Below, piece after piece: positions 60,666 through 64,000 of a stretch of DNA of 64,000 nucleotides (position 1 is the stretch's first letter; the number at the start of each line of letters is the position of its first letter). The stretch comes from Sinonovacula constricta (lineage: Eukaryota; Mollusca; Bivalvia; Cardiida; Solecurtidae). The notes beneath the pieces were generated by a model. That model was given only the letters and a program-made list of their open reading frames with translations, searched no databases and had not been told where the DNA came from. Location: positions 12,390,618-12,454,617 of the forward strand of contig CM017565.1 of assembly GCA_007844125.1 (NCBI GenBank). The letters run 5' to 3'. A program made the position numbers and the translations under genes.

Positions 60666-60692
60666 GGGGTGGGGTGGGGTGGGGGCGAGGGG
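60666..60692 (+). other. G-quadruplex-type run inside the MITE
   Basis: GGGGTGGGGTGGGGTGGGGG followed by CGAGGGG: five runs of four or more G with one- to three-base loops, the classic quadruplex pattern, followed by a C run that could also pair with it. Confidence 0.8.
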
Positions 60693-60702
60693 CATCCCCC
60701 CC

Positions 60703-60718
60703 ACATACACACACACAC

Positions 60719-60770
<52 letters not shown>

Positions 60771-60779
60771 GCGCGCGCG

Positions 60780-60826
<47 letters not shown>
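60703..60826. repeat. (CA)n-(CG)n-(CA)n microsatellite inside the MITE
   Basis: About 120 bp of CA repeat interrupted by a CGCGCGCGCGCG core at about 60769-60780, a strong Z-DNA pattern. It opens false Cys/Val and Thr/His reading frames on both strands. Confidence 0.95.
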
Positions 60827-60828
<2 letters not shown>

Positions 60829-60899
60829 ATATTAATTGTGCGTAACTTTAAAAAATAAAAATTAAAAACGGCCTAGATACGCGCCTGCCGGTGTTATAT

Positions 60900-60940
60900 G
60901 GTTTTTTTTTTTGGTTTTTTTTTTTTTTTTTTTTTTTGTT
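60900..60940. repeat. Poly(T) tract
   Basis: Two T runs (about 11 and 24) separated by GG, just after the MITE target duplication. Confidence 0.9.
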
Positions 60941-63771
60941 ATATCGTTATGAATATTATTCATGATAATGAGTACCCCGTTCCCTGATCACGCTAAATAA
61001 TGTTTTATTGCCAGAGAGTGCCATGGTCTTATATGATACCGTTTAACATAAAGACTGACATTGTGTGTAGATCAAATAAAGTGTACGACAAAAAGTGGTT
61101 CTTTGTAGTTCTATGCTTTGATTGAAAACAATAACCACACAGTTAGTCCCACGACAAAAAAAAAAATGTAATTTCGCCAAACACCAACAACAGACAATGA
61201 CTGGAACTTAACACCAAAACATACTCTCTTTATCGCCGCTATATATGTCGGCTATAATGCGGTACATCGGACATGTACATGTATATAATGGCGTTGTTGA
61301 AAGAATAAGTCAGCAAAATCTTTAGAATTCGGTCAAGGACAGTTTCAAATTATATTGACAGAAGGTCTGTCTTGGGGATTTGTTGTACCAAATAACATAC
61401 TTATTGGCTGTTTAAAATGTTTAAATTGTGATTTTGACAAATAAATAAAAAACCCGTCAAAAATAAGACGAGTACATTTAGAAACCGTGGCATTAATATA
61501 TTACAAATGTGCTTTGTTCACGAAAGCAAAATGAAGCATACTGAAAAATGGTATGTCTGCATCAATAGTCGCCTAAATTATGTTGTTTATGTTTTTGAGT
61601 GTAAAGGACGTGTGTATGTATGTAACAGAACCACTACTGAGCTTTACATTATGTTTCAGAATCCTTATAGACCTGGTATTTGTATAAAACACAACTTATT
61701 TATGACATTATATCTAGCATATACATTTGATAAGTAGATAAACAGTTATACCAAAATTGTCGTAAGGGAATTTACTGAGCTATTTTTTCCTTTCAATCAA
61801 GAGTTTAACACTGTTCAAAGCGTTATCTAGTCACACTGCAGCATACGCCTAGATGCCTAATAATCTGTCTGTAATTGTCCTAGACATGTCTAAACATATA
61901 CCACCATTCAACTTTGATATTTCACCATTTTTTATCCTACAGGAAAAAATCGACTTTAACTATATGCAGGAAATGGCAGTGTAAAATAATGTAAAAATAT
62001 CCCGGTGCTTAAATTCAGATCAGAATGGAGTCTGTTCGACTGCTGTGCTTATACTAATTTCAACGTATACCAGCATCTTGATATACTGTAAAACAAAAAA
62101 CAAAGAAGGAAAAGATTTTTATTAATAAATTGAAGATAAAGTGAAGACTCCGTGAAGAAGACTCGAGAGAGGGATTACTGCAGATTCTATTCTGTTTATT
62201 TCCCTAACATAATGCTACAGTCAAAACCAAACCTAACGGTACTTCATTGGTTGTCGAGTTTTGTTGTTTTGTTTTGTTTTTTGTTGTTGTTATTGTTATG
62301 GTTTTGTATTCAGAGCAACCGAACTGAATACTCAGTAACTTAGTCCCAGTCGAACGATTTCTTAAACGACAAGTGTTTACTGTTTTCACTTGTGACGAAC
62401 TTCGGGCTTTCCACTGTAAAGAGTGCATACTTCGCCGTATTATCGGATTTGTCTGCCTGCCGTCAGCCATTTTCAATTAACACAAACTTTTATATACTAT
62501 ACAACAAAACGCACCTCCTTTGAAGTGAGACATTATCATTAAGAGGGAAGTTGATGGTATATTTCTAGAAGAATTTACAGCAATGTAGACCATTGGTCGT
62601 ATGCAATATTGATATGTCATCAATGTATAAACTATTTTAAGTTAAATCTGTGAATGTATGCAACAGCAACAGCTATTAGATATGCGGGGTCGACGAATCA
62701 ATCGGTTTTTGTGAACCGTGATTCGACAAAATAGATTATATCATTTGTTTCCCAGTTGAGCTTGTTTGCTTACCTTGAATATGCTTATAAAAAATACCAT
62801 AAACATATACATTTGTTTAAATAATAGTTTACATGTTACATAATTTTGTACTTTCACTAAATGTGCATACTTTAGGCAAATACCGACGTAATCCTAATGT
62901 AAAACAGACAGACCAAAGACAGAGAAGAAGTGCATAGTGCAAAATAACAACATTTTGTTTGCTGTTATTTATGTTGTTAATAGTGTTAAATTGTGTTCGT
63001 TGTTTTCTTTTCTCTGGAATTTTAAGATTTTTAGTGCGTGTGTGTGTTTCTTTTTTAAATGTTAAGCCCCTCTAGAAGAACATGAATTGTTTTAAGACAC
63101 TTAGGTATTTACTGTTTCAAAAGAGCACTGGTGCTTTTTTTTTCTAAATCAAGTTCACGAGACAGTTCAGAATGATCCTGGTAGTACACAGTTATTGAGT
63201 TTCTCTTACTATACCATGCCGGTTGAATTACTTACTATACCTTTGATATTAATTAATTAAACAATAAAAAAGTATTAACTCCTCTATATTAGACTCAATG
63301 CAACTTAGGGTGGACATTTGCACATATTTTTTACCATTTTTTTCATGTCATCATATTTACGTTGTTAATGCTTTTTCGTTATTGTATGTATCATCTCTTT
63401 TTAGAATAAAACTTTTGTCAGCTGGTCTAACATACTTCTAGATATATCGACGTTTAATTTACTATGACCAGCATAATATAATATGATTTTTTTAAACCTA
63501 TTTGTGTGATTATTATCGCCAAGTTCAAAATAAAAATGGCCAAAAATGTACACAAATTCAGCATAATTTTATTAATAATGGTATCAAGATTTGGAATAAA
63601 TGACTAAAAACCATATATATGACGTAAAAGTCGGAAAAATAAAAATAAAGTAAAATAAGAAAACATATTTTCTAAATTTTATTTCTATCAAAACTATAAA
63701 ACATTACAACTGCTCTAAAACGCTGCAAACAATGTCAATTTTGTTTAAAGATTGTCAGAACAAACAGAATA
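60941..63771. other. Non-coding region, nothing recognised
   Basis: AT-rich with short open stretches only; the longest (62204-62476, -) spans about 90 codons and shows no domain or splice context. I see no RNA gene or repeat family member here. Confidence 0.6.
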
Positions 63772-63997
63772 CTACATATACATGTAACATGAATGCTTGA
63801 GTTCATTGTCTTCGGCACGATAGTATATGACAGCCGGATGGAGAGTCACCATATAGCCAGTAGGCCGACTGTATCTCTTCGAGCGTATTTCATGTGTAGT
63901 TTTCACTGAAGTCCATCTGGACTAACACATGACCTGATGGAAGCTTTTCTTTCATTGCTTTTACAGCACCATATTGATCCTTTACTCTTTCTATGTG
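63772..63997 (-). pseudogene. Broken transposase-like fragment, cut by the window edge
   Basis: Read on the - strand, 63997-63893 gives a protein-like frame containing K-D-Q-Y-G-A-V-K-A-M-K-E-K-L-P and HVLVQMDFSENYT, then a TGA (63892-63890). The same frame goes on N-T-L-E-E-I-Q-S-A-Y-W, after which a one-base shift moves into MVTLHPAVIYYRAEDNELKH, ending at TAG 63774-63772. From memory, the VQMDFSENY...EIQSAYW...HPAVIYY pattern belongs to multi-copy uncharacterised ORFs of invertebrate genomes that look like DDE-type transposases; the Asp of MDFSEN may be catalytic. With a stop, a frameshift and a further stop at the window edge it is a relic. Confidence 0.55.
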
Positions 63998-64000
63998 TCA

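Larger units (their letters stand above)
60404..60895. mobile_element. hAT-like MITE with perfect 8-bp target duplication
   Basis: The element proper is 60412-60887 (476 bp). Its ends are inverse repeats beginning CAGGCGCGTATCT on both sides (left CAGGCGCGTATCTGCC, right inverse CAGGCGCGTATCTAGGCC). It is flanked by an exact 8-bp duplication, CCGGTGTT at 60404-60411 and 60888-60895, the hallmark of hAT insertion. There is no transposase; the interior is largely a G-run and a CA/CG dinucleotide tract. Confidence 0.88.

Noticed and set aside
60557..60835. Cys/Val and Thr/His polypeptides across the CA tract
   Set aside because: Pure dinucleotide repeat translated; no coding evidence.

Overview
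The window is animal (metazoan) nuclear DNA. It is AT-rich, genes are split by GT-AG introns, intergenic and intronic space is large, and SINEs, MITEs and micro- and minisatellites are abundant. The repeats are the best clue to the organism: tRNA-derived SINEs, a dispersed GGATCTACACTATTTGC hairpin family and short hAT-like elements resemble what is common in mollusc genomes, and a bivalve is my best guess. That assignment rests on memory of repeat style and is not proven.

The centre (27230-53863, + strand) holds one large multi-exon gene. I rebuilt it as 14 coding exons whose intron phases all agree. It encodes about 2035 residues with 20 C2H2 zinc fingers, CtBP-type motifs and SUMO-type motifs. 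It is the RREB1 / Hindsight (pebbled) zinc-finger transcription factor. The 5' end is uncertain. The best candidate first coding exon lies 23 kb upstream (3730-3766) and fits in phase; an internal start at 27202 is an alternative. Two further in-frame exon candidates, of 39 and 96 nt, look like possible cassette exons. A 3' UTR with a 73-bp duplication follows, ending near 55253-55280.

A small two-exon gene lies convergently on the - strand (about 59180-57124). It has a TATA box, a non-coding first exon, and a 200-residue secreted Ser-rich protein with a Glu/Ser acidic tail. I do not recognise the family.

Region by region: 1-3.4 kb, no gene seen. 3.4-27.2 kb, presumed first intron or upstream DNA, with a 40-bp minisatellite, two tRNA-like foldback elements, an hAT-like MITE, inverted SINE copies and a 2.3-kb 25-bp minisatellite that is open in several frames on both strands but is not a gene. 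27-54 kb, RREB1 with SINEs, a 45-bp minisatellite and a GT/GCGT tract in introns. 54-57 kb, 3' UTR and spacer. 57-59.2 kb, the secreted-protein gene. 60.4-60.9 kb, an hAT-like MITE with a perfect 8-bp target duplication, filled by a G-run plus CA/CG tract. The last 230 bp hold a broken transposase-like fragment on the - strand.
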